A stretch of 64,000 nucleotides of DNA from contig CAJNDS010000380.1 in the NCBI GenBank assembly GCA_905221605.1, forward strand, positions 254,001-318,000. Direction: 5' to 3'. The stretch comes from Symbiodinium natans (lineage: Eukaryota; Sar; Dinophyceae; Suessiales; Symbiodiniaceae). A model generated the notes under the pieces. That model was not told the DNA's origin. It was given only the letters and a program-made list of their open reading frames with translations, and did not search any database. Positions 1 to 13,000 of this stretch are shown piece by piece; position 1 is the stretch's first letter, and each line of letters opens with the position of its first letter. The position numbers and the translations under genes are program-made.

Positions 1-3000
1 AAGCGGAGACCAATCATAACCCAACACGTATGGTGTGTCATATGCGTGCTATTGACTTCTCTTGAAATTTGAAAGCTCTTGAAGTTTGGGAATGCTGTGG
101 ATGCTGCATCCGGCCTCCAGCCGCGGCCTTCACCAGCCGCTCAAAGCAAATCTCGGGATCCTCGAAAAGACCAACTCAGGGGCTTGGGGAACTTTTTTAA
201 AGGAATTTTCCGCGCAGTTCCTCCAGACGATGGCGCTACAGTAACTCAACATTCGAGGGACAGCCAGACAGCTTCAAGTATCTTGATTCAAGGTGGCATC
301 ATGTGGCATCTGGATTTTGTCTCGCTTTCAATCGTCAGAGAGCTGAATTTACGCGCGCGGGGAGAAAGACAGACGGACGGGGCGGCGATAGTGAAGACGC
401 ATTGTCCCCCCCGCACCCCACCTCCCTACGGGTCGCAGGCCGCCACTGATCAGCGTCCTCTATTAAGTACTTACCCCCCACTCCATACCTCAAAGGAATC
501 ATATCTCACGGGCTCCACTAATTTCCTGTCACATGCTCATCGTCCTCTATGATCCTCTATGCAAGTCCTCCCCCCCCCCCCCCCCCCCCCGCCTTCAAAG
601 GCCTTATTCAACCTATCTCCGAGTGGTTTCCGTTTCCACTCCGTCACCATACCCCGATCCTCTATTCTGATTTCTGGTCTGAGCGGGGAATTGCAGGTGG
701 AATCCGTCCTCTGGACAGCCTCCCAACACCCCGGCGATCTGCAAGGTGAACCTGGGCTCAACAAAGCTATCAGACTTGCATCGCCTTCGTAGGTATGCGC
801 GTTCAGGTGGACAAGTTGCAAACCTGACAGCTCGCAGAAAGGGCATTGCCATGAACCAGCTGAGAACTTCACTGGCTGCGTCTCAGAAGCACCTCGCAGT
901 CCTTGTTCACAGATCCGAAACCCAGGCTCCCTGAACTACACGGTAGATATCGCACATGTCCAGCAACAGAATGGAAGCTCTGGGCAGCCACTCGGTCCGC
1001 GCAGACTTACTGTAGCTTCGCATCATTACATCACTGGTAATGAACAATGTGGTGCAGCAATGTCGGCAGGAATCCTCCGCATCTGCTGGTGGTGAGCAAA
1101 GGATGAACAGGGCCGCACCATGGCCAGTCTTAGAGAGCTCAGTTGGAATCGTCATGGCACATCCGACACGCACTGCACAGAACTGATTGCGGAACAACTT
1201 AAGCCCTCCACCAAAGCATCAGCCGTAATGGCTCTCCGAAGCTGACGGCCCTTAGCAGAGGGATGGTCCGAGGGGCTCGGATGTACGGGGAATTTTCTCA
1301 AGTGCTGATCAATTCGATCTCAAACCCATCTGCAGGCACTGTGCTACCCCAAACACAGCCTCCGTCTGTGACTTTGACATGTACTTCCGACATGAATCAG
1401 ACTGTATGCAGCATTTAACCTTGCTCCGCACCTAACGCCGTAGAAAACAGGAAGGACACTTGCCCTTGCAAAGCGATTGCTGAGCCTGTAAGAGAGCACT
1501 CCAAGGGATGTCACAAGGGGCATGCGAATGGGACCGAGGCGAGAGCGCCATTTCAAACACATCGAGATGCAAATGCCTTCGTAGAACGGTCCCACGATTC
1601 AAAGACGCCCAAGAGCTCCGAGAGAGCTTGCAGAGAGGCCACGGGGGGCCCGCATTTGTGAAACCAGACTCTCAGCCACTCAGCCGCTCGCACCAGACCC
1701 AGTCACTCAGACACTCAGGCCCTCAGCAATCCCATGGCTGAGCGAGAGCGCGCTTTGGACCCAAAACGGGCGCCTAGCCGAGAGTCGCGCGACCAAGCCG
1801 CGCGTGCCGCGGTGAACCGTCAATCACGAAACATCACGAAACTATAGACAATGTTCGGAATACTGCACACTTGTGCATACGTGCACCAGGTATTTCTGTC
1901 TCGGTGGAGGCAGCTGCAGCTACTGTAAAGCCAACTGCAGACCCGCTGCCATTGGAGCAATTTTCGTGCTGCCGGAGCCTTTCGCAGTGGTGTTCGGCTC
2001 ATGTCATGCAGACTGGAGCAGCTATTGCACATTTCACGACGGCTTGCTCTCAAAATTTGTCCAACACGTGAAAAAACACACGCGAACATGGTCACCCTTG
2101 CCCTGCCGCCTCGCTTCTTCCGCTTCGCCCTAGCTGCTGCCTCTGCGGACCTGCGCTGGAGACAGGCAGAAGTCGGAGAATAAGGAATAACAAAACGATA
2201 AAATGCATAACCCGTCAGTGACTTCAGCTCTGATGTCGATTCTCGCACGTAGTGGACAACACTGAGTGTTGAGGTCGGCACTGTGCTTGGCAAAGACGAT
2301 CAAGCCAATCGTCCAGGGCCTGACAGATCCATGCAGCCCATCCATGCATACTCATAGCCTGAATGAATTATTTCACCTCGGGGTAGAGAAGCGTCTAGAA
2401 CAAGCAGACGAGGATGTGGTCTCCTTCCCGCCTCCCCAATCCTTCCTACCCTTCCCGCCAACGGAAATTTCTGCACCCCCCCCCTCCCCTGTGAGGCCCG
2501 GCATTTACCACGCCAAAAAGCACAGGGACAGCCGCCCCCTCTGCGACGCCACGTGGTGCTGGACTTGGCTTTCCTTCGTCTGCGATGCGCACGCTACACC
2601 CTGTGTTGGGCCAGCCCGGCTGCCCAGGCGGTGCGCGCAAGCATTTACAGATACACGAGGCGTTGTTGCCCTGACCTCCCAGATTCTGACGGCGGGGGCT
2701 TCACCATCCCCCACCCCTGCCCTCCTTGAACACGTTTTCACATCTCAAACCAGCGTTGGGTGCAGAAGCCTCATTGTATGGAATTAGCTAGTGCTGAATC
2801 ATGTTGAAGACTGGCAGAAAGCTATGACTTCCTCAACGAAAACCAAGGACCAAGGCTGTAGAAAGCATGGTTAGATGCGTTCATAGGCATAATCATGCTT
2901 CCTTCATGCTTGGCAGGGCAGCAGATGCAGCTGGCTGGAAGCGTGGGTGGAGGCAGGAACACGTCTGTTGGAGCCGGGTTGACCTCCGATATCTGATGGG

Positions 3001-3100
3001 TTGGATGTGAAATGCTGTGGACAAGGGCATACAGTAGTTCGTAGTACACGGACAGGCAAAAAGAAACGCCGCCTGGATCCCATCCCTGCTCAAAGCTGTC
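1..3100. other. Low-density region with poly-C tract; no supported gene
   Basis: Several open frames of 110-173 codons occur here (79-552 plus, 1820-2293 minus, 2266-2787 plus), but lengths like these are expected by chance in 64 kb and none has convincing splice support. A pure C run of 21 lies at 570-590. A degenerate CACTCAG-type simple repeat occupies about 1667-1730. A minus-strand GTAAGT donor motif exists near 467-472, but no clear exon could be attached to it. Confidence 0.5.
570..590. repeat. Poly-C homopolymer (21 nt)
   Basis: This is an uninterrupted run of 21 C. Similar runs recur in the window: 18 G at 22202, 15 C at 48362, 17 C at 58735 and 83 G at 17734. Long G/C homopolymers therefore look like a property of this genome or its assembly, not of one locus. 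Confidence 0.97.
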
Positions 3101-3174
3101 GCAATCTCTACAACCTGGACGATCGAGGAAGGTTGCACATGTGGTGAACTTTCAACATTCTCTGAGCATGAGCT

Positions 3175-3783
3175 GTGAACACAAGAGGCCATGACTCAGA
3201 AACAATATGTCTGTCAAGAAGAAGATCTCCAAAGAACAACGAAGCCCTACAACACCACTGCCAGAAAAACAACGACGCCGAGGTGAGAGCATCCAAATTT
3301 GGTCCTTTGCAGCACAGGGTTCTAACCGTCACGGTAAAAAAACGTAACGTTTGGGACCATGCCCCCGCCACCCGAATTTCCAACCTTCTGATCCATCACT
3401 GTTGCATGGTGCACTGGTGCACAAGGTTAAAAAAAAAACACGATGAACACGGTCTTGCTGGAATGCATCAACAGCTTGCTGACATGTGTGAATGCCTCCA
3501 TCGCACCAGCAATGCTTTTGACACCACCCGGATCCAGAAGGCACATTCGGCCAAAACTTGCTCTTTCCCCCGAATCGACCATCCCCATCCCACGCAGCAA
3601 CTGCGATGCATTTACGATTTGTTGGTTGCAGTTCGGGCTTCCTGTTTGGTCTGCTATGCACCATCGAAGCTCTTGCCCTCTCTAGCTTGCAGTCCCCATG
3701 AGTGCGCAAAGCTCGTTTGCCAGCTTCTATATTCTCCTACTCATCCAAGACACCATCAACCAGGCTCAGACATGGTCTTATGA
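3175..3783 (+). CDS. Long open frame (202 codons), strand uncertain
   Basis: The plus strand stays open for 202 codons, about the length at which one chance frame is expected in the whole window. It is rich in His and Cys and matches nothing I recognise. The opposite strand has a competing frame of about 84 codons, from just after a TAG near 3690 down to a TAA at a ten-T run near 3430; its translation (containing LLDPGGVKSIAGAMEAF) reads more like an ordinary globular protein. Short minus frames continue to about 4160. One strand probably carries exons, but I cannot say which. No domain, signal peptide or membrane span was recognised. Confidence 0.25.
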   Translation: MNTRGHDSETICLSRRRSPKNNEALQHHCQKNNDAEVRASKFGPLQHRVLTVTVKKRNVWDHAPATRISNLLIHHCCMVHWCTRLKKKHDEHGLAGMHQQLADMCECLHRTSNAFDTTRIQKAHSAKTCSFPRIDHPHPTQQLRCIYDLLVAVRASCLVCYAPSKLLPSLACSPHECAKLVCQLLYSPTHPRHHQPGSDMVL

Positions 3784-3923
3784 GTTCCAATATTTCCTCG
3801 AACGGGTTGAGATTTTCGTGTCATGGATGTATACTGCAACACCTGCAGCAGTTTTGCTCAGGGTGGCTGTACCGCCAATAATTAAGTCGAAGAAGTTCTC
3901 CGTGTCTGCACTCTGCGTCCTCT

Positions 3924-4160
3924 TTATAACATCACCCACCCGCACCCACCCCGAATGCCATCTCGGTTTGCGCGCCTCTGCCGGGCAAGGGGTGACTTAG
4001 CTTCAGCAATATTGCCAGGCATGCTGTCAAGCTGTCTGAGAGTTGTCCGGTGTTCTCCTGCATGCTTTCGGGAGCTGTCTCCCCCAACCATCACCAGGGT
4101 CAGCATCGACACGCCCGCTGCCTGCAGCAAGGCTCTTAAGTATCTCCTAAGTGTGTTCAC
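3924..4160 (-). CDS. Possible exon, unknown protein
   Basis: This minus-strand frame of 78 codons includes a hydrophobic stretch (LLQAAGVSMLTLVMVGG) followed by a polar segment. It lies upstream, in the minus sense, of the competing minus frame at 3430-3690 and of a short frame near 3830-3900 containing ENFFDLIIGGTATLSKTAAG, so it could be one exon of the same transcript. No splice pair was proven and the plus strand is open here too (3955-4374). Function unknown. Confidence 0.25.
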   Translation of the reverse strand: MNTLRRYLRALLQAAGVSMLTLVMVGGDSSRKHAGEHRTTLRQLDSMPGNIAEAKSPLARQRRANRDGIRGGCGWVML

Positions 4161-4379
4161 GAATCCAGCTAGTCTGTTGACGAATGCAGCTGGTCTGTTC
4201 TGCCCTTTGGGGCCACCAGGCTTTCCGGCTTTGAGGTTCTCGCATCGGCCCGGATTCCCTACTGTAAAGTCTCAACCTTCCTTCCTTGAGTATGTCAAGT
4301 TGCCTCCATCTCCTTGGGCAACTCCTTTTTCAGATGCTGGCCTGGCACTGCGAGCGTGCCGCGACGAGATGTGACTCTG

Positions 4380-5859
4380 TGCACCGACATGGGGGGTGAA
4401 GAGAAGGGGGTAGATTCCATATAGACTCTTCAGCCGCTAGCTCGACCAGGGTGGCTTGTTTGTAGGCAACCCAGCGGGTGCTTAAGGAGCTGCGTTTGCT
4501 GATGGGGAACTGCCAACTTGGGCCGTCGCACACCAGCTCCATCTGAACCATGTGGGCCGAGATCTCGACGAAAACCTGAGTCGAATAGAGAGCAATCCAC
4601 ATCGTGCTCTCATGTGCTCTCTTCTTTTACGTAAAAACCTTCTTTGCCAAACCGAGGCTTGCGTTCGGGACTCCAGAGGATACCCTGCGCATGCAATTTG
4701 TCACACAATATTATGTGACACATCTTCACATATGATGTCTCTCTCGTGTGGTTGTTGCACTCTTCATCGCTCCCCCCTCCCCCCATCTTGTTCCTGAACA
4801 ATCCTAGGGCTGGAAATTGTCCATTTTGGTGGGATAAGCAAGGGGCAGCTTACTGACATTTAACGGCCCGTCACGATTTTCTTCAAGCCAACCCTGGCTG
4901 AATTAAATGTCAAACCTTGCCATTTCAGCTTGACTTCATGTGAACTTCCGAAGAAGGAGAACAAACGGAAGCCAGAGTGGGATAACCAACCCTATGTGCA
5001 AAAACAACACGCCAGTCTTTGCCCATGATGCCCTCCACGATGCAACAGGATGACCGCTCAAACATGACATTGAATCCCAACCATGCGGCAGGGTCAAAAA
5101 GGTCACATGTTACAGTTGAAGTGTCTAACGCGGCATACGCCTAAACGTGCTTGGCAGCGGCTGAGACCGCTTCATTTCCGCCGTGCACACAAGCACCTAT
5201 AAACTCTACGTGGACATGCAGGCCCCCCCACCAGACTGTAAACGCCACACTTCTCATCTCAAGCATACCACAACAAAAGGACCGTTGAAGGCAGTGAACA
5301 TGAACGGCGAACTCTTAACAGAATCGCAACGTCTCGTCGAGCGGCCAGCAGGTGCCGTGTCCCAGCGGGGAAGGGCCGGACAAGGGGCTCCTGGCTGCGT
5401 ACCTGGCGTGCATCGTGCTGCATGCTGCATCTGGGCTAGAAGATGATGCGGTGGAGCCTGTCTGTCCTACAGGATCTAGTGCAGTTCCGAAGCTCGATGA
5501 CTAAAGGCCGCTTCAGGATTTTCAGGTCGCCTCCGCTTCTCGCAGCTCCCTGCCCAGCCGCTCGGCTGAGATTGATGGCTCGGCCTCCGTCACTGTGGAC
5601 ATACGGGTGTATGGTATGGTTAGGTTGGAAAGGGCGAAATTGGTTCAGCGGCTGGAGGGTCCAGAATGTAGCCTCATCGTGGCACAGTAGATTATATAGC
5701 ATAGGATGGCCCTTGTGCCCTGACACTGAGCCCCATCGCCGAGAAGGTTTAAGTGCAGAGACTTGAGGTAACCAGAATCGAAAGGTCGTGTTATGCAGAA
5801 TCTTTTGGGCCTATCAAGGCTTCCGACTGTGAGTCTTCACTGCCGGGACTTGACGACAG
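4380..5859. other. No supported gene
   Basis: This stretch holds only short frames, the longest being 5443-5766 plus and 5436-5726 minus. A GTAACC donor-like motif at 5767 plus could end a small exon but does not join in phase to the acceptor at 5859. Nothing else stands out. Confidence 0.5.
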
Positions 5860-6368
5860 TGCAACGCTGAAGAGATAAAGTTTTCCGGTGCTTGCCCGTC
5901 ACTTTCTGCCGAAAGAGGCCTTTGGCAGCTCGGCACGCAGTGTGGTGATGCGCCGAAGCATCCGGGCCCTCTTCTCCTGCGGACTTCTGAGCCACGTCAA
6001 GCTTCAACACGTGCATCCAAGGCAGAGCAGCATGTCGTGTCTGCATCGTCGGGCCTGCACGTCGCAAAGCTCCTGCAGGTGAGTACTTGCGAGTACTTGC
6101 AGTATTTTGCCGTGCTCAAGCATGCGGAAGGATATATTGCGAAGGCAATATATAAGCATCAGCATGGTGACGGTGTCAGGATTCTGGTGCAGCAACCAGT
6201 GCAGAGCTCCTGGCGCACTCGAACGCGCACCTGTCGGATGTGGAGTGGATCCACATGGAGCACCTGGAGGTCATGACAAAGCTATTGCACACCCCGGTCC
6301 CAGCCCCAGACTGCGAATGCAAGGCACTGGACGGGTTCAGTGGACTATGTGCAGATATGTGCAGATGA
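5860..6368 (+). CDS. Two-exon coding segment, unknown protein
   Basis: Exon A (5860-6078, 73 codons) follows a CAG acceptor and ends at CAG|GTGAGT, a near-perfect donor. Intron 6079-6179 is 101 bases and ends GTGTCAG. Exon B (6180-6368) continues in phase 0 to a TGA at 6366-6368. The translation is hydrophilic; exon B contains HLSDVEWIHMEHLEVMTKLL, a likely amphipathic helix, then a Cys-bearing tail (PAPDCECKALDGF). A further open frame in the same phase (ATG at 6387 to TAG at 6456) may be another exon after a short intron. The 5' end is unknown. No family was recognised. Donor quality and phase agreement make this one of the better plus-strand models. Confidence 0.45.
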
Positions 6369-6456
6369 CATAGTAGACATACCGCCATGCACGACTTTTC
6401 TGGCGAGACAGTGGCGAAAACGAAAGTCGGGTCACGCAAACCCAAGTCGGTGTAGG

Positions 6457-8128
6457 GAGCCACGGTGCAAAGACAGCGGCAGGGTTAAGTTAAGATCGAT
6501 TTGCCAGAAAGCCCGGACACTGCAAAGCAGATCTAAAGCACATCCCTGCAACCTGGTGCAGTGTGCGCAAAGCACTTCCAGAAATCGCTCGGTCACGATG
6601 CAGATCTCAGATTTCAGCTGCGTGTGGTAGCCCCGTACCATGAAGTCAGAGACTGAGGCTGGGACAGATCGCTCCCCCGTGGCTGTCTCGACAATGACCT
6701 TTCTGTTTGCAAGGCCGGGAGTCTTTTCATGGCACCCGGTAAACTTCGACTTGTGCTTGGAAAGGGAGCGCGTAGGGAGCCTTTACAAAAGGCCTGTCCT
6801 GGAGTTCGGGGGCGGCTGCGGGGGCCCAGAATGACGGCAAGAGCTCTGAAAATTCAAAAGCTCTTTGGCTCTTCATCACAGCAAGGCTTCCAGGGCATGC
6901 AGGGCTTGTGAAGTACTTTCAGACTTTCATGGCACTGCCACAACCCAAAGCCTCTCTCGTACTTCAGAGGGTGGCGTGAAGACCAACGGACAATAAGTTT
7001 CGCCGGGGTACAAGAAGATTGCAAGTCAGAACTCAATGCAGTTAACGCTTCTGGGAGCACGGCCGGGCACCAGTTCTCAAACATGTGATTGCCTCGAACC
7101 TCGAAACAAGAGACTTAACTTAACGGCAGATCTTTACCTCCACTGCCTCAGCTAGCGATTTGTTTCCAGCAACTATCAACTGAATTACACCACGAGCTCT
7201 CATTGCCCTGCTTAGGCTTTGCCTAGGTTTGCAACTGCAACTGCAACTGCCAAGCCCAGTACATGTTGATTGATGGTCGCCACATACTCGGTGGGAAGAG
7301 CCTGCCGACTTGCACACGTGATCTGGACACAGAGCTAGGTGGTTGGTGTATTCCAAAATTCTGTCTGTGCGCTTGACAGTCCTGCCTCTTGGCAGCAAGA
7401 TGCAAGAAGCAAGATTGCAGGAACATGCAGGAAAAGCATTGTTGCATTCACCGCTGTGTTCTTCTCTGTAGAAAAAAGCATGTGTCCCTCAGTATCTCTC
7501 GCAGCTGCATGCAAATGCACCCAATGGAAGACCTGCTGGTGGCGATCTGACTCCACGACGGCTTCAAAGACCCGGGGGGTCCTCGGATCCATCGGATCCA
7601 GACTCAGCTCTCCACATCTCTCCACGTCATTGCAACGTCAGTCGAGTTTTCAAGCTGACGACCTTAAAGTATCATGGGCTTCTGGGCGCGCAGCAGGCCA
7701 ACAGCTCGAACGGCGCGATGAGGCAATGAACCTGGCAAAAGCGAGTCCGATTTCGTTGCAAGTTCTCGAAAGACGCTTGCGCAGCTGCATGCCTGATTTG
7801 ATGCAGCTTCCCTAGCTTCCCTAGCTCTGCACAGCTCTTCTGATCTTGATTTCCTGGTCCTTCTTGCTGTTCCAGGGCCTCCACATGTTACGGCGCCATC
7901 AGGCATGTCAGGCCGTGCAGGAAAAGCAGAAGTTTTTTGTGTCATCGATGTCCTTTGGTATTTTTGGGATGTGTTGTGGTTCACTTATGTTCATTTGTTG
8001 CTTTGCTTACCAACCTCACTTCTACAAATGCTGAATCCCGAGCGCACTCTCACAACAAAACAACAAAGCTGCTTCTGGCCATGAAACTCATTCCTGGCAT
8101 TGTGGTATACCATGGAAGACCATGAGCG
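6457..8128. other. Unassigned; ambiguous open frames
   Basis: The plus frame 7339-7815 (158 codons) has a plausible polar C-terminal half, but the minus strand (7335-7625, 7664-7984) is open as well. A minus GTAAGC donor motif lies at about 8005-8010, in phase with the minus frame 7991-8446. No domain was recognised. Confidence 0.4.
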
Positions 8129-8635
8129 TTGAAAAGCTGCGAAAATTTTATTGCAGATACTTTGACAACAGCTCATCATTGCAACCGTTCTGCTCGAAGA
8201 GAACTGCCGGCGGATGCTGGCGGAAGTCTGAAGATCGCACAGCGCTTGGCTACTTCTTGGCCCAACAAAGTCTGTTGCAACACTCGAGCTCTCGTGGCAA
8301 GGCTGTGCGACGAAATCAAGCTGAACAGGGGATTCAGCCACCAAGGGCCCAACACAAAGATTTCGCATGTTCCACACCTTCCTGATTCGTTGCATTGCCG
8401 GAAAAAAAAGCCACGTCCTCCTACTCGGATTGGGTCGGAGAGTCACCGTGTCCCCTTGAGTAGTACGGAAAGTTGCCGATCAGATGATGAAAGTATTTTA
8501 TATAGTATATGTCAGGTCACGGGTGACTCCTCCCAGGCGCATGCAAAGCTGCGAAACGAAGCTTCGTCATCGTCGCGCAGCGTGAGACTCCTGGCTAATG
8601 TGGCTATCGAGAGCCATGCTCACCAACATGCTTGA
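8129..8635 (+). CDS. Open frame (168 codons), strand ambiguous
   Basis: The plus frame stays open for 168 codons. Its first half resembles a soluble protein (for example LKIAQRLATSWPNKVCC) and its second half is Ser/Arg-rich low complexity. An acceptor-like ATTTTATTGCAG lies just inside its start. The minus strand is also open for 151 codons (7991-8446) and ends near a GTAAGC donor motif, so the coding strand is not settled. No family recognised. Confidence 0.28.
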   Translation: MKSCENFIADTLTTAHHCNRSARRELPADAGGSLKIAQRLATSWPNKVCCNTRALVARLCDEIKLNRGFSHQGPNTKISHVPHLPDSLHCRKKKPRPPTRIGSESHRVPLSSTESCRSDDESILYSICQVTGDSSQAHAKLRNEASSSSRSVRLLANVAIESHAHQHA

Positions 8636-9578
8636 ACAATGCTGGAAGCAAAACTTTTCTTTGCAGCAACTCAGTGTGCGCATACTTCATGAACCTCTGC
8701 AAGGCATCAAGCTACAGCAGACTTTGCCAGAGTCAATTCATGTTACGACTCCTTGTTCCAACTTCCCCACGTACGGACAAGATGCTGGACTGTGGTCTTG
8801 CAACCTTCAAGCAGAAGTCTGGTTCATCTAAAAACGCGCTTGCATAATTAAGCCTGGTCCACGCCCGCTCAAACAGTCTCATCACTGAGGCACATGCTAG
8901 AGCATCAGGCTCTGCATACTTTTCGCCGGTAGATGAGGCCGCCCTCACCGACGATCCTCGCGTACGAAGACTAGGGCACTAGATTGATGCAGCCGCAGGA
9001 GTGGCCAACCAAGAACTTTATCCCCAATCCCCAACACCGTCAGCAACTTCATTGTCTTCCTTTTATGTTGCAGTTACCCGAAGAACATACGAACATACTC
9101 AAGCTGAGGTGGGAGTGCTGCTCAGCTACTCAGACAGACACGGAGGCCTCCAAGGCCACACTTGCGCCGTACTGGTTTGGATCCTGACAAGGCTCAAACT
9201 CCAAGGATTGCACAACCGCAAGGGGGGGCTTACTATGGGCTTAGTGCTAGTGGAGTAGTTGGCGCTCCACACAGGCAGCAGATATGTACAAACTGCGTCT
9301 AGCTGCTGACATCTTGAAACGGCAGCATCACTTTTCCCTGACTACGTTAAAGGAACATTACAACTTCGAGCGTCTGCCCGCTTCACTCGCCACTTGTGTC
9401 ACTGGCTGTGCAAGCCAAGACCTTCAGCGGCACGAGCTCAATGATGCAGCTGTGCTTGCAGCTGAATCTGCCTAGTTTAGGCAGCGTTGCAGGTGGGATC
9501 TTCCTCCGCCCATCCGAGTTCAAAAGCCTCGAAACCAACTGAAACGCTTTGCTATCACAAAGACAGTAGTTCATCTAC
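8636..9578. other. Possible short minus-strand exons
   Basis: A minus frame (8733-8948) and a second short frame beginning with MKLLTVLGIGDKVLGWPL, ending at a GTGAGG donor motif near 8940-8945, could be two exons of one transcript. The plus frame 9001-9258 competes over part of the same sequence. I could not connect these into a phased model. Confidence 0.25.
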
Positions 9579-10081
9579 CTGACAGTACAATTGTGACAAG
9601 CAGTCCTGCGCTCCACCCAACTCCTCCTCCTCCGTCGGATCCCGAATCTGGCAAAGACGAGGGAGGCGTCTTGATGGTGTTGGGTTTTATGTTCCGAGAT
9701 TAAGAATTTGGGCATCAGATCGAAATCTGAATCTGCAAGCTTCTGCAAAACTCTTGTGAAGTTTGTGAAGACTCCCATCGCCCGGAGGCGATAAAACTTG
9801 ACCTTATGGTCTGGCGCAGGCCTTGCGGCCGATGTTGGGCAAGTCTGGATACACCTCGCACGGCACTCCATGCTTTTCTGACCGAACTCATTCTGTGAGC
9901 ACTGGAATCTTGTGCAGGGCTGATGATGATTCAGTTCGTGATAAGGAAGCTGCAGCTCGAGCAAGAAAGTTACGACGACTTGCTCGATGACCCGACTCCC
10001 TGGCCAGGCGCCTGCAGTAGAAGCTCCTCCTCGGCAACGATTCGCTGCGCGCGCCAGACCTGAGTGCACGTCACAACTCAA
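9575..10081 (-). CDS. Long exon ending at a consensus donor, unknown protein
   Basis: The minus frame is open for 168 codons and ends at 9579 in CAG|GTAGAT, a good donor, with the in-frame stop formed only inside the intron. The translation looks like a real protein: a hydrophobic segment (EQVVVTFLLELQLPYHELNH), a Cys-containing middle, then a mixed helical stretch (ADSDFDLMPKFLISEHKTQH) and a basic run of five Arg. The opposite strand has no long competitor. The 5' acceptor and neighbouring exons are undefined. No homologue is known to me. Confidence 0.42.
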   Translation of the reverse strand: MSCDVHSGLARAANRCRGGASTAGAWPGSRVIEQVVVTFLLELQLPYHELNHHQPCTRFQCSQNEFGQKSMECRARCIQTCPTSAARPAPDHKVKFYRLRAMGVFTNFTRVLQKLADSDFDLMPKFLISEHKTQHHQDASLVFARFGIRRRRRSWVERRTACHNCTVR

Positions 10082-13000
10082 TCATGAGATCGTTTGGGAG
10101 TGCCTTCGTGCTAGGTGCTGCTCGGAAGGCGTTGTTTCTGACATGCTGAAGCTTTTTGAACAGAACGTAACGGAAGCAGAGCATGTTTCATGATTTGTTG
10201 ACAAGATCAAGCTTGGCAACACATAAACATGTGAGACTCTCACTCTCAGGTAGATTGTGGTGTTGCTAGCTATAGTTCTTGGCGTCTGCAAATTTGGGAG
10301 TCCGCAATCGTCTTAGCGTTCGGCCAGGAACTCAGTGGTCTGCACGCCCACATGCTCGAAGTCCATCAAGCCCCTAAGACTCATCAGAGTCAAAAGGTCA
10401 ACAGCTTGTGATTCCAGAACACTGTCAGTGTAGTAGTACAGCGTGCGTCAAATGCGAAAAGTTCCGGCATCAAACCCGCTGGTCATGGTCGTGCAAGCTG
10501 CAAACTACGACTATGCCACAATATGCACCGATTACTACGGTAGCTGTGCCAGCCCCTCGACAGATCCAAGTGACGGCCAAACGGTCAGCCAGCCATCAAA
10601 CGTCGCCTGCTGCGAAGCAAAGTACAGAGCCCAGACTGCAGACTGCACCATACCATACAGCACAATAAGAAGATCGACGGTCAAGTGGTGCCTCTGCGTG
10701 CCCTCTGAATACAGCCAGAAGAATATCACTGCACGTTACCATGCTCTACTTCTACAGCAAACCTTCTCGGAACGGTGAAGCCTTCGTCCGCGCAACAATG
10801 AGGATCAAGGCACAGAATGCCCCACGCAGGAGCGGAAAAATCCAGTGGGTTGCCATCCTCGATATGGCAAGTGAAATGTTCGGTTCGTGCTGATGCTGAC
10901 AGCAGTAGTGTCGAACAATGTGGTTCGGATGTCACCACTCCTCATTCTAGACTCAACCCAGACAATCCGGAATCCAGACGACCTCAATATCTATCATGTC
11001 GACACGCTCAGATATGGAGCTTTCCTACGAAGTATGAGCCAGTGGATGTAGGCGTCCTCTCGGCACCATGAAGTGGGTGGCCCTAAAATGGAACAGATTC
11101 TAAAGGATAATGGGCGCAAGCGGCGTCCTCAAATGCAGAATTATATTATGTTGAAGAGCCGACGTGATGCTACCAAGACGAGTCAGGACTGCTGTATGTG
11201 TCTTGGAGGCCGGCAATGGGCAAGGGCGTGATACTAATAATGCGGAGACACCCAGATAAGCTGAGATGCCATGAACACATGACCACCATGCATTGTTCAG
11301 GTCAATGAGTTGTATGGGCAGGTTCCCCCAAAGACTTCTCCAGGCTCGTTCAGGCAGTCTAGTCAGTCTAGTCGATGAGAAGTGTCTCGTGCCGTGGTCC
11401 CGTTCCACCTGAGACTCGTGCAGGCTGAACCAGAAGGCCTGGAAAGCTGCGGCAGCGCGTGGCTGTGGCATAAGCCTGGCCGACATGAACACTGCTACCC
11501 TACTACATGTACTCTACTTCTTATTCAATGTATTCAACGAGGACGCTTCCCATCGGCGACCTGAGAGCGAGCACGGGTGCTACAGTGGCTGCTACAGCTA
11601 GACACGAACGGCCAATGTCAATGTATCCAAAGGGCTCCGGCGAGGTTGTATACTATGGTATACTTCATAATAGTAAACTGTATACAGTAACTCAGTATGG
11701 GAGCTCTGGTTACAGCAGCACAAAAAGCAGCAGCAAGAGCAGCGGCGGCGGCGGCAGCAGCAGCACCACCAACAGCAACAACAACTCCACCACCAACAAC
11801 AAGACATCCTAACTATGACATTGATGATGTCATACAGACATAAGCAAGGGCCCAGGCATGCACATGGACACAGCTGCTCCGAATCCCAGGAAGCTGCCGA
11901 TAATGCCTCGGCGTTTCCGATCGGTCGGCCAATTGCGACACGCAGTAGCAAGCAGCGCAATGACGAGAACGGCTCAGATTTGTAATCTCTGAGCCCTCAA
12001 CAGGTCCACTTCCCCATTTCTGCCAGCTCATGCCAGTATCTGCAATCGGGGCTGGATGACGTTTACGTTGAACATGCTTGCAATGCCTTTTTTCTACTGC
12101 TTTCTGCTCTTTATACATGCCCACTGCAAGCAGATCACGATGCCCTGCCTTAGCTGATACCTCCTTGCTTCCACGGAGGTGGTAGGCCGCTGGTTGTAAG
12201 GGATGGCATAGCGGTAGAACAGCCTCCGCTCTGTAGATGCTTGAACACAAGCAACAGAAAGTCGAGATAAACCACTCATGGCCTTGTGCCTGCTACACTG
12301 AAGGATATTTCGGAATCTGTTCTGCTTGTATTTGAAAGGCTTCCCTGTTGCCAAGAACGAACATGAACATGAGAACATTTCGAAATATCAATGCTGCACT
12401 AGCGTGACTCGTAGTGCAAGTCGAAGTGTAACTCGACCTGTATCTGTAAGTAACCGTTTGAACTCTGCTGCTAGAATGCTCTGGCCCCTGTTGTGATGCG
12501 CTACCCCCCACCTGACATATTCTGAGAAATGAGGGTGCTCAGCCGCTCAGCTCAATCTTGTCCAAAGTGGGAAAGAGGCTCGGCAATCATTGTTCAAGGG
12601 TCAAGTTTGCTCCGCGCGGCAGCATAGTCCCCAAAAACCGATTGCAAAAGCAGAGCACACGCTGCACGTGCCAAAAGCACAGTTCTCTTCAAGAGTCTAG
12701 CCTGCCACCCTGACAAGACTCCCCGTGATACGGCAATAGTCCGAGCCGTCGCGGGCCTGTTGATGACCCGCTTTACCTCACAGGTTATGTAAGGCTTTGG
12801 ATCGAAAGCCGCGAATTCTCAGATTCTCAACAGTGACAACAGTGATGGTCACAGGCCAAGCATCGCTCACTCAATGCATACTGCACATTAGCTTACGAAT
12901 TGTTGTTCGCAATGCAGCGACCTCGCTTAAGTTGGCCATGCACCGCCATGCACCATGCGTTGAGCTCCACGCGAGGGAACTGAAGAGAATGCCGATGCAC

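Noticed and set aside
79-552. First plus-strand frame as a gene
   Set aside because: 157 codons is within chance expectation, the translation is low quality, and other frames over the same bases are equally plausible.
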